Part shown: one piece after another, positions 61,408 through 64,000 of the stretch
Position numbering within the stretch: position 1 is the stretch's first letter
Layout of the letters: each line of letters opens with the position of its first letter
Assembly (NCBI RefSeq): GCF_019740355.2
Contig: NZ_CP091819.1
Coordinates: 4,154,001 to 4,218,000 of the forward strand
Direction: 5' to 3'
Source: Paracrocinitomix mangrovi
GTDB lineage: Bacteria; Bacteroidota; Bacteroidia; Flavobacteriales_D; Crocinitomicaceae
DNA length: 64,000 bases
Translations under genes and position numbers: made by a program
The notes under the pieces: model-generated
Seen by the model: only the letters and a program-made list of their open reading frames with translations
Database searches by the model: none
Told to the model about the DNA's origin: nothing

Positions 61408-64000
61408 ATGAAAAAAGTTATACTTTCAGCCTTATCGGCTATCTTATTGTCTACTGGATTTTCTCAGGTAACTGTAACAATTAATCCGGATAAAGACAAT
61501 ACAATTTTTGAGGAAAACACTTCTAATTCAGATGGAGTTGGTTCCTTGAGATCAGGTTTAACCTGTACAGGAAACATTAGAAGAGCCTTAGTTCATTTTG
61601 ATATCGCATCAAATATTCCATCAGGAGCAACAATTACCAATGTTACTTTGGATTTAGTGCAAACACAAGTGAGTGGTAGTGCAACAAGTGCTGATTATAG
61701 TCTTCATGTCCTTACTGAAGATTGGGGAGAAGGAACTTCTTTGGCAACTGGAGGATCAGGTGCTACAGCAACGGCCGGAGATGCAACTTGGTTAGAGAAC
61801 TTTTTTGGAACTTCAAATTGGACAACAGCCGGAGGTTCATTCAATGCTTCACCTTCAGCAACAACAACTGTGGCCACAACTTTGCAAACATACAATTGGA
61901 GTTCAGCTCAGATGGCAACTGATGTACAGTCATGGTTAACAACTCCTGCTAACAATTTTGGATGGGCCTTAATAGGACCAGAAGGAACAACTTGTTCTTC
62001 AAGAAAATTTGACAGTAAAGATGTTGGAACTGCTCCTGTTTTACATGTTACTTACACATGTACAGGTGGAACAATGACTGCAACTTGTCAGAATACAACA
62101 GTATTTTTGGATGCTGCCGGTAACGGAACGTTAAATGCACAAGATTTAGATGGAGGTTCTTCATCAACTTGTGGAGGGCCTTATACTTATTCAGCTTCTC
62201 AAACTGCTTTTACTTGTTCAGATATTACAACTCCTGGAACGAGTTTGGTAATTACATCTGTTTTTGATGGACCTTTAACTGGTGGACTACCAAAAGGTGT
62301 TGAATTGTATGTTATTAATGATATTCCTGATTTAAGTGCATATGGAATTTCTTCTGCCAATAATGGAAGTGGTACTACTGCTGGTCCTGAATTTGTTTTT
62401 CCGGCTGATGCTGTAAGTGCAGGAACTTATATATATGTTGGTTCTGAAGCGCCAATGTTTACTACTTATGTAGGATTTGCCCCTGACTATACGACAACTG
62501 CCGTAAATGTTAATGGTGATGATGCAATTGAATTGTATGAAGGTAATACAGTAATTGACATTTTTGGTGATGTAAATGTGGATGGAACAGGACAAGCTTG
62601 GGAGTATCTTGATGGATGGGCATATAGAAATAGTTCAACAGGACCTGACGGTTCTACTTTTAATGCAGGAAACTGGACTTTCTCTGGTCCAAATGTTTTA
62701 GATCCTTGTTCAGCTGCTACCAACTCAACTTGTGGTTCAGTAATTCCTTTTGGATCTTATACAACAGCTTCTACTGCGGGAATGATGGTAACTTTAACAG
62801 TAAATGACCAATTCGGAAACTCAGGAACATGTGATGCTTCTGTAATTGTTGCAGATACGCTTGCCCCAACAGTTAGTTGTATTACTTCTGGTACATTTAA
62901 CTTAGATGGTGCCGGAATGTTAACATTAACACCTGGGGATATTGATAATGGATCGGTAGACAACTGTAGTGCTGTTACATTGTCTCTTTCACAAACAGAT
63001 TTTACATGTGCAGACATAGGAAGTAACACCATCACTTTGTATGCAGAGGATGCATACGGAAACATAGATTCGTGTACTACAACTATCACAATTCAACAGT
63101 CAAATCCTGTAATTATTACTGTTAATGGTTCAATCAATCCTACTTGTTTTGGTGATACAGATGGTTCAATTGATGTAACTACAACAGGAGGTTCTACAGC
63201 ATATACATTTGATTGGGATAATGACGGAACAGGTGACAATGATGATACAGAAGATTTAAGTGCATTGTCTGCTGGTGTTTACATTTTAGTTGCCACAGAT
63301 GGTAATGGATGTTCAGCTACAGAAACAGTGACATTGACGGATTCTGCTCAAATTACTTTAGCTTTCGCTACAACTGATGTTACATGTGCAGGATTATCAG
63401 ATGGAGAAATCGACATGACTGTAACAAATGGAAATGCTCCAATTTCTTTTGATTGGGACAATGACGGAACAGGTGATAATGATGATACAGAGGATTTAAC
63501 TGGATTGATTGCAGGAACTTATAACGTTACTGTAACTGATAATGACGGATGTACTGCCACTGGTAGTGCAACAATTAATGATGGTGCAACAGTTGATGTT
63601 ACTGTTACACAAAACAATTTGACTTTGACTGTGGCAGAAACAGGTGCAACTTATCAATGGTTAACATGTCCTGATTATGGAGTGATCAATGGAGAGACTT
63701 CACAATCATACACTGCACCTGGTGATGGAAGTTATGCAGTAATGGTTACAAATAGTAACAGCTGTGTAGATACTTCTGACTGTATGGTTATATCAGGGTT
63801 TGATGGAATTAACGAAGATTTTTTAAATTCAGTTGCTGTTTATCCAAATCCAACTAACGGAACTGTTTTTGTTGAAGTTAATGCAATACCAAATGGAACT
63901 ATTCAGTTGATAGATATTAATGGAAGAGTTATAATTGAAAAAGCCATAGTTACTGAAAAAACAGTACTTGGTTTAGATGCATTTGCCAATGGAATTTACT
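61408..64000 (+). CDS. Large multidomain T9SS type A surface protein, partial (3' end off right edge)
   Basis: An uninterrupted frame from ATG 61408 to the window edge gives 864 residues. Signal peptide: LSALSAILLSTGFSQ. Residues ~18-210 are a DNRLRE-like domain (IFEENTSNSDGVGSLRSG, RRALVHFDIASNIPSGATITNVTLDL, NFGWALIGPEG ... LHVTY). A HYR-like cysteine module starts near 226, is interrupted by a lamin-tail-like domain (~274-457), resumes and repeats once (to ~565). Two SprB-type repeats of 80 residues carry DWDNDGTGDNDDTEDL. After an Ig-like unit, a type A T9SS tail begins (VAVYPNPTNGTVFVEV, IQLIDINGRVI), so only about ten residues are missing. Confidence 0.85.
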   Translation, partial: MKKVILSALSAILLSTGFSQVTVTINPDKDNTIFEENTSNSDGVGSLRSGLTCTGNIRRALVHFDIASNIPSGATITNVTLDLVQTQVSGSATSADYSLHVLTEDWGEGTSLATGGSGATATAGDATWLENFFGTSNWTTAGGSFNASPSATTTVATTLQTYNWSSAQMATDVQSWLTTPANNFGWALIGPEGTTCSSRKFDSKDVGTAPVLHVTYTCTGGTMTATCQNTTVFLDAAGNGTLNAQDLDGGSSSTCGGPYTYSASQTAFTCSDITTPGTSLVITSVFDGPLTGGLPKGVELYVINDIPDLSAYGISSANNGSGTTAGPEFVFPADAVSAGTYIYVGSEAPMFTTYVGFAPDYTTTAVNVNGDDAIELYEGNTVIDIFGDVNVDGTGQAWEYLDGWAYRNSSTGPDGSTFNAGNWTFSGPNVLDPCSAATNSTCGSVIPFGSYTTASTAGMMVTLTVNDQFGNSGTCDASVIVADTLAPTVSCITSGTFNLDGAGMLTLTPGDIDNGSVDNCSAVTLSLSQTDFTCADIGSNTITLYAEDAYGNIDSCTTTITIQQSNPVIITVNGSINPTCFGDTDGSIDVTTTGGSTAYTFDWDNDGTGDNDDTEDLSALSAGVYILVATDGNGCSATETVTLTDSAQITLAFATTDVTCAGLSDGEIDMTVTNGNAPISFDWDNDGTGDNDDTEDLTGLIAGTYNVTVTDNDGCTATGSATINDGATVDVTVTQNNLTLTVAETGATYQWLTCPDYGVINGETSQSYTAPGDGSYAVMVTNSNSCVDTSDCMVISGFDGINEDFLNSVAVYPNPTNGTVFVEVNAIPNGTIQLIDINGRVIIEKAIVTEKTVLGLDAFANGIY
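63211..63500 (+). repeat. Two near-identical acidic segments, 240-bp period
   Basis: GATTGGGATAATGACGGAAC-type sequence at 63211 recurs at 63451 with only a few third-position changes over about 48 bases. It encodes DWDNDGTGDNDDTEDL in two consecutive SprB-type repeats and resembles calcium-binding DxDxDG loops. Confidence 0.75.

Noticed and set aside
61704-63089. Several minus-strand frames opposite the right-edge surface protein
   Set aside because: They are shadows of a long plus-strand gene with signal peptide, recognisable domains and a T9SS tail.

Overview
The window is about 64 kb of low-GC DNA that reads as a Bacteroidota chromosome, most likely a member of the Flavobacteriales. The evidence is: many secreted proteins with type IX secretion system (T9SS) sorting tails of both type A and type B; a PorP/SprF-family outer-membrane protein; SprB-type repeat adhesins; a short RpoD starting MRQLKITK; a 53-residue L34; and repeated promoter-like motifs of the Bacteroidota form TTTG-N(17-23)-TAnnTTTG. 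I see no rRNA, tRNA, CRISPR array, insertion sequence or prophage. Species cannot be named from the sequence alone.

Layout. 1-8.8 kb: pheT (cut by the left edge), a membrane GT2 glycosyltransferase, a 1061-residue secreted beta-propeller with a T9SS tail, lipA with a small envelope protein, an OsmC protein and a CvpA-like protein. 8.9-20 kb: an unknown small protein, rseP, a lipoprotein, a secreted protein of the family usually mislabelled asparagine synthetase B, dnaB, a secreted lamin-tail/FN3-like protein, and a two-gene M16 peptidase unit with complementary active-site remnants. 20-31 kb: an NTF2-like secreted protein, an ACMSD-like amidohydrolase, two tandem POT peptide transporters, an M1 aminopeptidase lipoprotein, a DUF5686 protein and a thioredoxin-fold protein without CxxC. 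31-38.6 kb: an EamA transporter, ribD, a XerC/D recombinase divergently overlapping aroQ, DUF3817, MarR, YceI, and purK-acyltransferase-purE.

38.7-53.9 kb is the most distinctive region: about 15 kb of surface-protein genes. It holds two paralogous Ig-like proteins with type B T9SS tails, a PorP/SprF protein carrying a coiled coil and a SPOR-like tail, a small secreted protein, a 2069-residue SprB-repeat adhesin with a type B tail, a small type A cargo, and a 714-residue repeat fibre with a lectin-like head and no T9SS tail. I infer that the PorP/SprF protein is the outer-membrane partner for the type B cargos, as SprF is for SprB in gliding Flavobacterium.

53.9-64 kb: rpmH (too short for usual ORF cut-offs), an ABC exporter, rpoD, a GNAT acetyltransferase, and a sulfate-assimilation cluster (Rrf2 regulator, DUF2061, cysH, cysD, cysN). 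The right edge cuts another large T9SS type A protein starting at 61408 (DNRLRE-like, lamin-tail and SprB-repeat domains). Several start codons were moved from the longest reading frame because an upstream TTG or GTG coincides with a promoter box or the family start is further in.
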